64,000 bases of DNA from Verrucomicrobium sp. (GTDB lineage: Bacteria; Verrucomicrobiota; Verrucomicrobiia; Methylacidiphilales; GAS474): positions 124,001 through 188,000 of the forward strand of contig JAPWJX010000001.1 in the NCBI GenBank assembly GCA_028283855.1, in the 5' to 3' direction. Positions 16,490 to 24,450 of the stretch are shown in pieces. Below the pieces are notes generated by a model that saw only the letters and a list, made by a program, of their open reading frames with translations, was not told the origin of the DNA and did not search any database. How positions within the stretch are numbered: position 1 is the first letter of the stretch; every line of letters begins with the position of its first letter. The position numbers were made by a program, and so were the translations under genes.

Positions 16490-18016
16490 CTACTTTTCCT
16501 CCTCGTCCTTCAGGACCCAGGTGTCCTTGCTCCCGCCGCCCTGGGAGGAGTTGACGACCAGGGAGCCCTCCCGCAGGGCGACGCGGGTGAGGCCGCCGGG
16601 GACGATGGTGACTTTTTCCCCGAAGAGGATGAAGGGCCGCAGGTCGACGCGGCGCGGCTCGATCCGCCCGTCCACGCAGCAGGGCGCGCAGGAGAAGTCG
16701 AGGGTGGGCTGGGCGATGTAGTTGCGCGGGTTTTCCCGGATGCGCCCGGCGAATTCCTCCCGCTGGGCGGCGGTGCTCTGGGGGCCGATGAGCATGCCGT
16801 AGCCGCCCGACTCGCCCACGGCCTTCACCACCAGCTTGTCCAGGTTGGCCAGGACGTGCTCCCGCTCCTTTTCCCGGACGCAGAGGTAGGTCTCCACGTT
16901 GCGCAGGACGGGCTCTTCCTGGAGGTAGTAGCGGATCATGTCCGGGACGAAGGCGTAGACGGCCTTGTCGTCGGCGATGCCGGTGCCCACGGCGTTGGCC
17001 AGGCTGACGTTGCCCGCGCGGTAGGCGTTGAAGAGGCCGGGGACGCCCAGGAGGCTGTCCGGGCGGAAGGTGACGGGGTCGATGAAGTCGTCGTCGATCC
17101 GGCGGTAGATGACGTCGACGCGGCGGAGGCCGCCCGTCGTCCGCATGTAGACGATGTTGTCGTGGACCAGCAGATCGTGCCCTTCCACCAGCTCGATGCC
17201 CATCTGCCAGGCGAGGAAGGAATGCTCGTAGTAGGCGGAGTTGAAGACGCCGGGGGTCAGGAGGACGACGGTGGGGTCCGGCCGCCCGTTGGCGGCCAGG
17301 CCGCGCAGGGTGGAGAGGAGGGCCTGCGGGTAGTGGTCGACGGGGCGGACGCCGTAATTCTGGAAGAGGGAGGGGAAGGTCCCCTTCATGACCTGGCGGT
17401 TCACCAGCATGTAGGAGACGCCGCTGGGGACGCGCAGGTTGTCTTCCAGGACGACGAAGCTGCCGTCGGCCAGGCGCATCAGGTCGGAGCCGCAGATGGA
17501 GACGTAGCTGTCCCGGGGCACGCTCCAGCCGCGCATTTCCCGGCGGAACTGCGGGCAGCTGTAGATCAGCTCCCGGGGGATGACCTTATCCGCCAGGATC
17601 CTGGCCGGGCCGTAGATGTCCTTCAGGAAGAGGTTGAGGGCGGTGATCCGCTGGGCCAGGCCGCGCTCCACCGTCCGCCACTCCGCGCCGGAGATGATGC
17701 GGGGGAGGAGGTCGAAGGGGATGATCCGCTCCGTCCCCTCCTTCCGCCCGTAGACGGCAAAGGTGATGCCCTGGTGGAGGAAGGAGGCGTCGGCGGCCGT
17801 CTGGCGGCGGCGCAGGTCGTCCGGGGGGAGGTCCTTTAGCCGCCGGTGAAGGGTGCGGTAGGCCTTCCGGGGGGCGCCCGCCGCGGAGAACATCTCGTCA
17901 TAGCTCTCCCCCATCGCGTAGCGCGCGAAGGCGCCGGAGGCCTCGGCCGGGGCGGGGATGGGGGGCGGCGGGTTCTTCAAGCCGCCCAAGCTAGCGGCAA
18001 GACCGGCTTCCGGCAA
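16490..18016 (-). CDS. Circularly permuted ATP-grasp protein
   Basis: A 508-aa circularly permuted ATP-grasp protein (former DUF404/DUF407), expected to ligate an amine to a carboxylate with ATP. Family landmarks are [16 protein letters not shown] (about 39-54), [44 protein letters not shown] (nucleotide-binding region, about 405-422) and the C-terminal [16 protein letters not shown]. The reading frame starts with a TTG at 18016, only 6 nt after the pyrophosphatase stop; an ATG at 17914 just before the first conserved block is an alternative. The Pro-rich first 25 residues are atypical and favour the shorter form. It is the core enzyme of the ATP-grasp/alpha-E/transglutaminase trio. Confidence 0.92.
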   Translation of the reverse strand: MPEAGLAASLGGLKNPPPPIPAPAEASGAFARYAMGESYDEMFSAAGAPRKAYRTLHRRLKDLPPDDLRRRQTAADASFLHQGITFAVYGRKEGTERIIPFDLLPRIISGAEWRTVERGLAQRITALNLFLKDIYGPARILADKVIPRELIYSCPQFRREMRGWSVPRDSYVSICGSDLMRLADGSFVVLEDNLRVPSGVSYMLVNRQVMKGTFPSLFQNYGVRPVDHYPQALLSTLRGLAANGRPDPTVVLLTPGVFNSAYYEHSFLAWQMGIELVEGHDLLVHDNIVYMRTTGGLRRVDVIYRRIDDDFIDPVTFRPDSLLGVPGLFNAYRAGNVSLANAVGTGIADDKAVYAFVPDMIRYYLQEEPVLRNVETYLCVREKEREHVLANLDKLVVKAVGESGGYGMLIGPQSTAAQREEFAGRIRENPRNYIAQPTLDFSCAPCCVDGRIEPRRVDLRPFILFGEKVTIVPGGLTRVALREGSLVVNSSQGGGSKDTWVLKDEEEK

Positions 18017-18022
18017 GGGGCG

Positions 18023-19693
18023 TCAGACGCGCCGGACCTTTTGCAGGGTGCGGGCCAGGTGGGGCAGCAGCTCCTTCTTGCGGCTGACGATGCCGTTGAG
18101 CTCGAAGAGGTCGGCTCCCAGGCGCGGGTAGTCGATGGCCTGGACGATCTCCGGGCGGCCCGTGGTGAGGAGGACGCTGTTGTGCGTGCCGATGTCGGTC
18201 ACCAGGAGGCATGCGAAGTCGAGCGCGCCTTCCGCGCGGACGCCTTCCAGGGCCTCGGCCAGCGCGTCGCGCTGTTTCCAGAAGTTGTCCAGGCCCTGCT
18301 CTTCGATCTGGGCCACGGCGATTTTCCAGCCGGCTTCGTCGTAGTTCTTGCAGTCGGTCCGCACGGCCTGCGGAGCAGGCGTGTTGACCAGGAGCGATCC
18401 GGCGGCAAAGAACCCCTCGGCGAAGCGGGCCAGGTCGGCCTTGGCGGCTTTGCCGAGCCAGGGAAGGATTTCCCGGTCGACGTCGGTCGTCGTGGGGCCG
18501 GTGAGGTGGAGGGTGTCGGAGATGATGCCCGCGGCCAGGGCCAGGGCGACGCCTGGCTCCGGTTCCAGCCCCGCCTGGCGGAACATGCGGGCCACGATGG
18601 TGCAGGTGGAGCCCACCGGCTCGTTGATGAAGCGGATGGGGTAGCGGGAGGAAAGGCCTCCGCCCAGGCGGTGGTGGTCGATGACTTCCAGAATTTCCGC
18701 TTCCGGCGCGCCTTGGACGGCCTGGCTCCACTCGTTGTGGTCGACCAGGACCAGGCGCGTGCGGGGCACGTCGACGAGGTCGGACTTGGAGAAGACCCCG
18801 GCCAGCTTGCCGTCTTCCCGCAGAACGGGGAAAAGGGCCTGGTGGCTGCCCGGTTCCAGGGAGGAGAGGATCTGCTCCACGCTGGCTCCCTCCGGGAAGC
18901 TCTGGAAGTCGGTCAGGGTGGCGTCGGCGATGGCCTGCGCGCACTTGATGAGGAGGGTGGTGGTGGCGGTGTCGCTGGGGGAAACCAGGACGGCGACGCC
19001 CTTGGCCTTCGCCTTTTCCAGGAGCGCCGGGGAGAGGCCGTTACCGCCGGTGAGGACGATGGCGCGCGCGCCGAAGTCGATGGCGCTCTCCTGCACGGTG
19101 GGGCGGTCCCCCATGACGACGATCAGCTTGGACGGATCGTGGCGGCGCAGCCGCTCCTGGAATATCTCCGTCCGCAGCGCGGCGACGATGAGGAGGAACT
19201 CCTCTTCCTTCTCCAGGTCGACGCCGTGGGAGACGCTGCCGGCCAGCGTCTTGGCGACGCGGGCCAGCGTGGTGGCCACGCGGCGGGTTTCCTTCCGCTC
19301 CGCGCCGGACTCCCGCTTCGGCAGGATGAGGTCGACGAGCTTGTAAAGGGAGAGCATGCCGGCGGGGCGCTCCGCGGCGTCCAGCACGGGCATGCTGTGA
19401 AAGCCCCGGTCCCGGATGGTGTCGAAGGCGGCCAGGAGGGAATCCCCCTCCTGCGCGGCGACGACGTCCCGCTTGCAGATCTGCCCGGCGGTGGGGCGCA
19501 CGTCCAGGACCAGGCGCGGGGCGGCCACGCCCGCCTGTTGCAGGGCGTAGAGGGTGCGGCCGCTGATCTCGCCGCAGCAGGCGGCTTCCGCCTCCGGGAT
19601 GGAACCGGTGCGGCGGAGGAAGTCGGCGTAGCCGATCGCCGAGCAGATGGCGTCGGTGTCGGGATTCTTGTGTCCGATGACGTACGTGGGCAT
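18023..19693 (-). CDS. ppaC: Manganese-dependent inorganic pyrophosphatase with CBS and DRTGG domains
   Basis: A 556-aa family II pyrophosphatase of the DHH superfamily, hydrolysing PPi to phosphate. The N-terminal DHH half starts VIGHKNPDTDAICSAIGYA (metal ligands H8, D12, D14). It is split by an insert of two CBS motifs and a DRTGG domain (about 65-295), the nucleotide-regulated architecture known from some Firmicutes. The DHH half resumes at LVLVDHNEWSQ and IDHHRLGG, followed by the DHHA2 domain ending SRKKELLPHL. I use ATG 19693, where homology begins; an upstream in-frame start at 19735 would overlap trmFO. It lies 13 nt after trmFO and 6 nt before the ATP-grasp gene. Adenine-nucleotide regulation via CBS is family knowledge. 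Confidence 0.93.
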   Translation of the reverse strand: MPTYVIGHKNPDTDAICSAIGYADFLRRTGSIPEAEAACCGEISGRTLYALQQAGVAAPRLVLDVRPTAGQICKRDVVAAQEGDSLLAAFDTIRDRGFHSMPVLDAAERPAGMLSLYKLVDLILPKRESGAERKETRRVATTLARVAKTLAGSVSHGVDLEKEEEFLLIVAALRTEIFQERLRRHDPSKLIVVMGDRPTVQESAIDFGARAIVLTGGNGLSPALLEKAKAKGVAVLVSPSDTATTTLLIKCAQAIADATLTDFQSFPEGASVEQILSSLEPGSHQALFPVLREDGKLAGVFSKSDLVDVPRTRLVLVDHNEWSQAVQGAPEAEILEVIDHHRLGGGLSSRYPIRFINEPVGSTCTIVARMFRQAGLEPEPGVALALAAGIISDTLHLTGPTTTDVDREILPWLGKAAKADLARFAEGFFAAGSLLVNTPAPQAVRTDCKNYDEAGWKIAVAQIEEQGLDNFWKQRDALAEALEGVRAEGALDFACLLVTDIGTHNSVLLTTGRPEIVQAIDYPRLGADLFELNGIVSRKKELLPHLARTLQKVRRV

Positions 19694-19706
19694 GAGAGGG
19701 GCAGAT

Positions 19707-21047
19707 TTAAACCGCAATCGGGGCGTCCTTGCCAAGGACTTCTTCCAAGGAAGCCAGCGCGCGGGCGGAATAGGCCGCCCCGCGCTTGGCCTTTTCCCGG
19801 GGGCGGGAGCCGGCGGGCAATTCCGGCAGGACGCCGAAATTGGCCTTCATGGGCTGGAAGTGCTTCGCCTCCGCGTGGGAGACATACCAGCAGAGGGCGC
19901 CCAGCATCGTCTCCCGGGGGAGGGAGAGGGGGGGGCTCCCCTCCAGGCGCCGCGCGGCGTTCCACCCGGCCAGCAGGCCCGTGGCGGCGTTCCCGGCGTA
20001 GCCCTCCACGCCGACGATCTGCCCGGCGAAGAAGAGATCGGGCCGCGCGCGGAACTGGAGCGTCTCGTCCAGGAGGAGCGGCGCGTTGATGAAGGTGTTC
20101 CGGTGCATCTGTCCCAGGCGGACGAACTCGGCCTTCTCCAGGCCGGGGATCAGGCGCAGGACGCGCTCCTGCTCCCCCCACTTCAAATTCGTCTGGAAGC
20201 CGACGAGGTTGTAGAGGGAGCCCGCCAGGTTGTCCTGCCGCAGCTGGACGACGGCGTGCGGCCAGCGGCCCGTGCGCGGGTCGTCCAGGCCCACGGGACG
20301 CATCGGCCCGTAGGCCAGGGCGTCCTCCCCGCGCGAGGCGAGGACCTCGATGGGCAGGCACCCCTCGAAGAAGGCGGCGTCCTCCCGCTCGAAATCGCGC
20401 AGCGGGATCCGTTCCGCCGCCGCCAGCGCGGCGACGAAGCGCCGGTATTCCTCTTGGTTCAGGGGGCAGTTGATGTAGTCCCCCTCCGCCTGTTCCCCGC
20501 GCCCGTGGCGGGAGGCGCGGAAGCAGACGGCCATGTCCAGGGAGTCCCGGTCGACGATGGGGGAGATGGCGTCGTAGAAGTAGAGCGCGTCGGTCCCCGT
20601 CAGCTCCCGGATGGAGGCGGCCAGGGGCCCGCTGGTCAGCGGGCCGCTGGCCATCACGGTGACGCCGGAGGCGGGGACGGCGGTCACCTCCTCCCGCCGG
20701 ACGGTGACGCGGGGGTGGGCCTCCAGGCGGCGGGTGACCTCCTCGGAAAACTTCTCCCGGTCGACGGCCAGGGCCGCCCCCGCCGGTACGCGGGCCGCCT
20801 CCGCGCATTGGAGGATGAAGGAGCCCATCCGGCGCATTTCCGCGTGGAGAAGCCCCCCGGCGCGGTCCGGCACGTCGGAGCCCAGGGAGTTGCTGCACAC
20901 CAGCTCGGCGAAGCGGTCGGTCAAATGGGCCGGAGTGGGGCGGACGGGCCGCATCTCCGAGAGGAGGACGCGGTGCCCGCGCTCCGCCAGCTGCCAGGCG
21001 GCTTCCGCTCCGGCCAGGCCGGCGCCGATCACGTGCGCGTCATGCAT
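19707..21047 (-). CDS. trmFO: tRNA uridine-54 C5-methyltransferase TrmFO (folate/FAD-dependent)
   Basis: A 446-aa TrmFO, which makes ribothymidine-54 in the T-loop of tRNA using methylenetetrahydrofolate and FADH2. It begins with an FAD dinucleotide fold ([20 protein letters not shown], residues 4-23) and carries the family's [11 protein letters not shown] segment with the conserved Cys, GYINCPLN-like [35 protein letters not shown] and [17 protein letters not shown]. The length is typical. I start at [10 protein letters not shown] (ATG 21047); the longer frame to 21089 adds 14 unlikely residues. It heads the five-gene operon running into the ATP-grasp trio. Confidence 0.95.
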   Translation of the reverse strand: MHDAHVIGAGLAGAEAAWQLAERGHRVLLSEMRPVRPTPAHLTDRFAELVCSNSLGSDVPDRAGGLLHAEMRRMGSFILQCAEAARVPAGAALAVDREKFSEEVTRRLEAHPRVTVRREEVTAVPASGVTVMASGPLTSGPLAASIRELTGTDALYFYDAISPIVDRDSLDMAVCFRASRHGRGEQAEGDYINCPLNQEEYRRFVAALAAAERIPLRDFEREDAAFFEGCLPIEVLASRGEDALAYGPMRPVGLDDPRTGRWPHAVVQLRQDNLAGSLYNLVGFQTNLKWGEQERVLRLIPGLEKAEFVRLGQMHRNTFINAPLLLDETLQFRARPDLFFAGQIVGVEGYAGNAATGLLAGWNAARRLEGSPPLSLPRETMLGALCWYVSHAEAKHFQPMKANFGVLPELPAGSRPREKAKRGAAYSARALASLEEVLGKDAPIAV

Positions 21048-21115
21048 AAGAAGGGACCCTGAGGATACGCAGGGCCTTCCTTGATTCAATCACCGGTTGC
21101 GGGTAACACGTCCCG

Positions 21116-21442
21116 ATGAACTCTACCCTGGCGGCCTTCCACCTCTTCGGCCATCTCGTCGTCCTTACCCCCTGGAAGCTCGTCGGCTACTGCGGCAGCC
21201 TCGTCTTCGGCGGGCGGTGGGTGGTGCAGGTCATTGTTTCCCGCCGCCACGGACGGCCCGTGGTGCCTTCCCTTTTCTGGTATATCAGCGCCTTGGGCAG
21301 CGTCCTGCTCCTCTCCTACTTCATCTTCGGGAAGAACGATTCCGTGGGCATTCTCTCCAACCTCTTCCCCACCGCCGTCGCGTTCTACAACCTCTACCTC
21401 GACGCGACGCACAAGCGGTCGCAGAAAAAAGTCACGGTCTAA
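21116..21442 (+). CDS. LAB_N domain membrane protein (lipid-A-disaccharide synthase N-terminal-like)
   Basis: A 108-aa protein corresponding to the stand-alone LAB_N domain, found at the N-terminus of some LpxB proteins or as small membrane proteins beside glycosyltransferases. Three hydrophobic helices are evident (LVVLTPWKLVGYCGSLVFG; VPSLFWYISALGSVLLLSYF; VGILSNLFPTAVAFYNLYL), with the typical GGRWVVQ and basic C-terminal tail. It is divergent from trmFO and convergent with the DnaJ gene, sharing a 4-nt stop overlap (CTAA). A role in lipid A or outer-membrane glycolipid handling is inferred from the family name only. Confidence 0.82.
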   Translation: MNSTLAAFHLFGHLVVLTPWKLVGYCGSLVFGGRWVVQVIVSRRHGRPVVPSLFWYISALGSVLLLSYFIFGKNDSVGILSNLFPTAVAFYNLYLDATHKRSQKKVTV

Positions 21443-22080
21443 AGGGAGGGCGTCCGCACCGCCACGGTGACGTGGAGGTCCCCCCGTCCGCCCCGCGCGC
21501 GGGGCAAGCCCCGGCCGGGCAGGGTAAAGCGCGCGCCCGCCCGCGTGCCGGGCGGTATGGCCAGGAGGGCCGCTCCTTCCGGCGTCGGCACCCGCCGCCG
21601 GATTCCCAGGGCGGCCTCCCACGGCATCAGCACCAGCTCCGTGTGGAGGGCGGCGCCCGCCACGCGGAGCCCCGCGTGCGGCGCGTAGGCGATGAAGACG
21701 TAGAGATCCCCGCGTTTCCCGTCGCGCACGCTGCCTTCCCCCGGCAGGCGGAGGCGCTCTCCGGCCCGCAGTCCGGGCGGCAGATCCAGCCGCCGCGTCC
21801 CCCGGTAGAGATAGGAGCCGCCGCGGACCGCCTCCTCCAGCGTGATGGCCAGGGTGACATGGCAGTCCAGGCCGGGCCGTTCCAGCCCGCGCGCTGCATC
21901 GTATTTCTGCTCTGTCAGAGCGCGGTAAGCCTCATGGATCTGCTGAAAAAGAGGGGCGGAGTGGGCGCCTTCCGGGGAGCTATCGGGATGGTGGCGGCGC
22001 GCCAGGCGGCGGTAGGCCCGCCGGATTTCTTCCGGCGTCGACCGGGGCGGAACGCCCAGCAAGGCATAGTAATGGGCCAT
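21439..22080 (-). CDS. DnaJ/CbpA-like J-domain co-chaperone
   Basis: A 213-aa J protein without a zinc finger. The J domain occupies residues 1-62: HYYALLGVPPRSTPEEIRRA, then RRLARRHHPDSS with the HPD signature, then FQQIHEAYRALTEQKYDA. A shortened client-binding region of DnaJ C-terminal type follows (DCHVTLAITLEEAVRGG, LDLPPGLRAGERLRLPGEG, KRGDLYVFIA, LPRARGGRGDLHVTV). It would stimulate a DnaK ATPase in the cytoplasm. I use ATG 22080 (MAHYY); a GTG two codons earlier is also in frame. The J domain runs directly into the substrate domain without the usual long Gly/Phe linker. Confidence 0.9.
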   Translation of the reverse strand: MAHYYALLGVPPRSTPEEIRRAYRRLARRHHPDSSPEGAHSAPLFQQIHEAYRALTEQKYDAARGLERPGLDCHVTLAITLEEAVRGGSYLYRGTRRLDLPPGLRAGERLRLPGEGSVRDGKRGDLYVFIAYAPHAGLRVAGAALHTELVLMPWEAALGIRRRVPTPEGAALLAIPPGTRAGARFTLPGRGLPRARGGRGDLHVTVAVRTPSL

Positions 22081-22094
22081 GCTCACGGAGTGTT

Positions 22095-22100
22095 TTTATA
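22095..22100 (-). promoter_or_regulatory. Candidate -10 box of the J-domain gene
   Basis: TATAAA on the minus strand within an AT-rich leader (22087-22200) in otherwise GC-rich DNA. A start site about 7 nt downstream would nearly coincide with the GTG/ATG at 22086/22080, suggesting a leaderless or very short leader. No good -35 box is seen. Confidence 0.35.
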
Positions 22101-22236
22101 CTAAAACAAGAAAAAATGATCCACAAATTATTTTCAATCAATGGGATCGGTTTTGATTAAAGAAAAGAAGATGACGGTCGAAATACTATGTAGGATGATT
22201 CTTCCGCCCTTCGACCGCACTCAACCGACCGGCGCC

Positions 22237-22608
22237 ATGAAGCCCATCGACACCCCTTCCAAGATCCGCATCCTGCGGCAGATGATCGAAGTCATCATGT
22301 GGCAGTGGAACGCCGTGAAGGAAGGCCGCTGGGAGGAACTCCCCGCCTACGACGCCCGCAAGCGCGACATCCTCCAGGAAATGTCCGGCTACGACTGGAC
22401 CGGCGGCCAGCCCCGCGAGCGGGAGGACACCGAGCTTCTCATCCTGGAATCCCAGATCATCGACCTGGAATACCAGTTCAAGAAAATGCTGGAGCACCGG
22501 ATGAACGTCATCGCCGTCCAGCTCGAAGACCTCCAGCGCCGCCACAACAACTGGCAAAAGGCGGTCAATCCCTACCGGGCCGCCGCGGCCACGATGCTGG
22601 AAAGCTAG
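22237..22608 (+). CDS. Small helical protein, possibly FliT/FlgN-like
   Basis: A 123-aa predicted helical protein of uncertain family. The phrase WNAVKEGRWEELPAYDARKRDIL resembles the pattern of flagellar chaperone-like FliT/FlgN proteins (a helix with Gly-Arg-Trp before an Arg-containing second helix), followed by a long amphipathic helix (LESQIIDLEYQFKKMLEHR). No flagellar gene is nearby, so the resemblance may only reflect helical-bundle composition. The frame is open from 22141 with several ATGs; I chose MKPIDTPSK at 22237 because the preceding 32 residues look like translated leader. No clear ribosome site precedes any candidate. AT-rich DNA at 22087-22200 probably holds divergent promoters. 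Confidence 0.5.
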   Translation: MKPIDTPSKIRILRQMIEVIMWQWNAVKEGRWEELPAYDARKRDILQEMSGYDWTGGQPREREDTELLILESQIIDLEYQFKKMLEHRMNVIAVQLEDLQRRHNNWQKAVNPYRAAAATMLES

Positions 22609-22620
22609 GCCTTTCCAGGC

Positions 22621-23736
22621 CTACTGCTCCGCCTGCCGCGCATTCTCCGCGGCCAAGCCCAGGTCCTCGTACAGCGCGGCGTTAAGCTCCCGCGCGCGGC
22701 GGCGATGGACCGGCTCTCCCGGCATCCCGTTGACCACCCACGCCACGGACATCCCGTGCGCCGGGTCCCAGAAGGAACAGGAAGACTGCGCCCCGCTATG
22801 GCCGAAAGTCTCCGGCGACGCGTGCGGGCCGAAGCCATAGGGCACGTGCGGGCCGTGGTGGATCGAGTTGACGATGAGGCCCAGGCCCCAGTCCACCTTG
22901 TGCTGGAAGGTCAGGTCGAAGAGCCCCTCCCGCTGCCGCGCGGTCAGCTCCGCCACCGTCTCCGGGCGGAGGAGAGGGGAGCCGCCCCGGCCCAGCGCCT
23001 CGTAAAACTTTGCCAATTCGCGCATCGGCCCGTGGCCGCTGGCGCCCGGCCAGCAGCGCCCGTAGCCCGCCTCGCTGTCCCAGAAGCGGTGCGGCTCCTT
23101 GCGTCCCGCTGCCGTATTATGCAGGAAGCCGACGCGCCCCTCCACCGCCTGATATTCCTGTGGAGAGAGGGCAAAGCAGCAGCTCTCCATCCCCAGGGGG
23201 CGGAAGATTTCCTGCCGCACGTATTCCGCGTAGGGCATCCCGGAGAGCTTCTCCACCAGCGCGCCAAGGACAAACCAGCTGGCGGAAATCTGATACCCCG
23301 CCGTCTCTCCCGGCACCCATCCCGGTTCCAGCGGCGCGGCGAAGGCCCGTTCCAGGTTCTCCTGCGGGGACATCGAATTCCAGACCGAGTCGGCCGAACG
23401 GAAGCCGCACGTGTGGGTCAGCAGGTGGCGGACGGTCAGCGGCTTCTTTCCGTTTTGGCCGAATTCCGGCAGCCAATCGGAAACCGGGCGGTCCCATTCC
23501 ACGAGGCCCTGTTCTTTAAGCCGGGCCAGCGCCACGGCGGCAAAGGGCTTGGAACAGGAAAGCCACGTCATCAGCGTTTCCGGGGTCATCGGGACCCCCT
23601 CGCGCGCCTCGCCCCACCCGGCGTCCAGAAGCACCTGCCCGTCCTTTTGAATAAAGAGCTGGGCTCCTAGATGATGCCCGGCATCGCGCCCCGCTTCCAG
23701 GAGGCGGGCGGTGCGGGGGAAATCGTTCAACGGCAT
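22621..23736 (-). CDS. Serine hydrolase of the beta-lactamase/class C PBP family
   Basis: A 371-aa serine hydrolase of the esterase/beta-lactamase (AmpC-like) family. The nucleophile motif S60-C-S-K63 is present (TWLSCSKPFAAVALAR), followed by VRHLLTHTCGF and PGETAGYQISASW with Y148 in the place of the catalytic Tyr, and later GHSGAQSSCSFW as the likely third motif. No signal peptide is seen, suggesting a cytoplasmic esterase or peptidase. The ATG at 23736 is where homology-like sequence starts; the longer frame to 23835 reads poorly. That ATG shares the palindrome CATG with the ATG of the divergent GNAT gene. Substrate unknown. Confidence 0.85.
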   Translation of the reverse strand: MPLNDFPRTARLLEAGRDAGHHLGAQLFIQKDGQVLLDAGWGEAREGVPMTPETLMTWLSCSKPFAAVALARLKEQGLVEWDRPVSDWLPEFGQNGKKPLTVRHLLTHTCGFRSADSVWNSMSPQENLERAFAAPLEPGWVPGETAGYQISASWFVLGALVEKLSGMPYAEYVRQEIFRPLGMESCCFALSPQEYQAVEGRVGFLHNTAAGRKEPHRFWDSEAGYGRCWPGASGHGPMRELAKFYEALGRGGSPLLRPETVAELTARQREGLFDLTFQHKVDWGLGLIVNSIHHGPHVPYGFGPHASPETFGHSGAQSSCSFWDPAHGMSVAWVVNGMPGEPVHRRRARELNAALYEDLGLAAENARQAEQ

Positions 23737-24304
23737 GGGAATAGCCGAATTAGTCTTAGTGAGGGAGACAATCAAGCTCAAGGACGGCCGGCAAGTCCTC
23801 ATGCGCCCCGCCGAGGCGGGGGACATGGAGGCCATCCACCAGCTTTACCTGGAAGTCAGCCGTGCGGCGCGCCGGCAATGGGGCGTGGTCCCGCTCCGGC
23901 CCTGGCTCTATGGCCGTTCCGGCATCGAGAGAGCGGTGCGGAACATCGGCCAGAAAAAAGGCGACTATCTGGCGAACGTCGTTTTCACGCCGCAGGGGGA
24001 ACTGGTCGGTTTCGTGCAGGCCTACCACAGCCGCCGGGAACCGCGGACGAAATTCGGCCCCATCTTCATCCGCCCGGATTATCGCGGGGCGGGCCTCTTC
24101 GAGCCGATGACGCAGCCGATGCTCACCGGCGCGGTGGAGCACGGAAAGCCGGAAATCGTCTTCTCCGTCAACGAGCGCGGCCCCAAGGCCTTGTACGAGA
24201 AAAAATTCCACGCCGTCGAATTCGAGCGCCACGCGACGGGCGGCGGGGCGGTCCTCTCCATGAGCTTCGACCCCAAGCGGATCCTCGACGAGCGCGCGAA
24301 GTAG
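23735..24304 (+). CDS. GNAT-family acetyltransferase-like protein
   Basis: A protein of about 189 aa. The pattern LKDGRQVLMRPAEAGDMEAIHQLY at 10-35 is the usual opening strand and helix of a GNAT acetyltransferase. Central strands carry NVVFTPQGELVGFVQAYHS, and GPIFIRPDYRGAGLFEPM resembles the acetyl-CoA pyrophosphate loop, though RGAG is less canonical than R/Q-x-x-G-x-G/A. The C-terminal part (VFSVNERGPKALYEKKFHAVEFE) fits motif B. The ATG at 23735 overlaps the start of the serine hydrolase head to head; a GTG at 23759 would avoid this and still keep the domain. The acceptor substrate cannot be told. Confidence 0.75.
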   Translation: MGIAELVLVRETIKLKDGRQVLMRPAEAGDMEAIHQLYLEVSRAARRQWGVVPLRPWLYGRSGIERAVRNIGQKKGDYLANVVFTPQGELVGFVQAYHSRREPRTKFGPIFIRPDYRGAGLFEPMTQPMLTGAVEHGKPEIVFSVNERGPKALYEKKFHAVEFERHATGGGAVLSMSFDPKRILDERAK

Positions 24305-24310
24305 GGGCGG

Positions 24311-24383
24311 TGGGGGCGCACGGATTCGAACCGTGAACCAAGCGATTATGAGCCGCCTGCTCTAACCATTGAGCTACACCCCC
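24311..24383 (-). tRNA. tRNA-Ile2 (anticodon CAT, lysidine-type)
   Basis: A full 73-nt cloverleaf on the minus strand: acceptor GGGGGTG/CGCCCCC with discriminator A, D-arm TAGCTCAATGGTTAGAGCA, anticodon arm with loop CTCATAA, and T-arm CGGTTCGAATCCG. CAT could mean Met, but the arm and flanks (GCTCATAATCGCTTGGT) match the minor isoleucine tRNA that TilS modifies to lysidine-34 to read AUA, and the initiator features are absent. CCA is not encoded. It lies 6 nt beyond the stop of the GNAT gene, on the opposite strand. Confidence 0.88.
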
Positions 24384-24450
24384 GCGGGTTGCCTCCGTAT
24401 GGTGCTTCTGGCAGGGTGGGGGGATCAAGGCGCTTTTCTCCATCGTCCTG

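Noticed and set aside
19693-19735. Longer N-terminus for the family II pyrophosphatase
   Set aside because: Would overlap trmFO by 29 nt and adds residues not seen in the family; HKNPDTD normally lies within the first 15 residues, as with ATG 19693.
24311-24383. Elongator tRNA-Met
   Set aside because: The CAT anticodon fits, but the anticodon arm and flanks match tRNA-Ile2 (lysidine type) rather than Met; a distinct initiator gene is at 38920.
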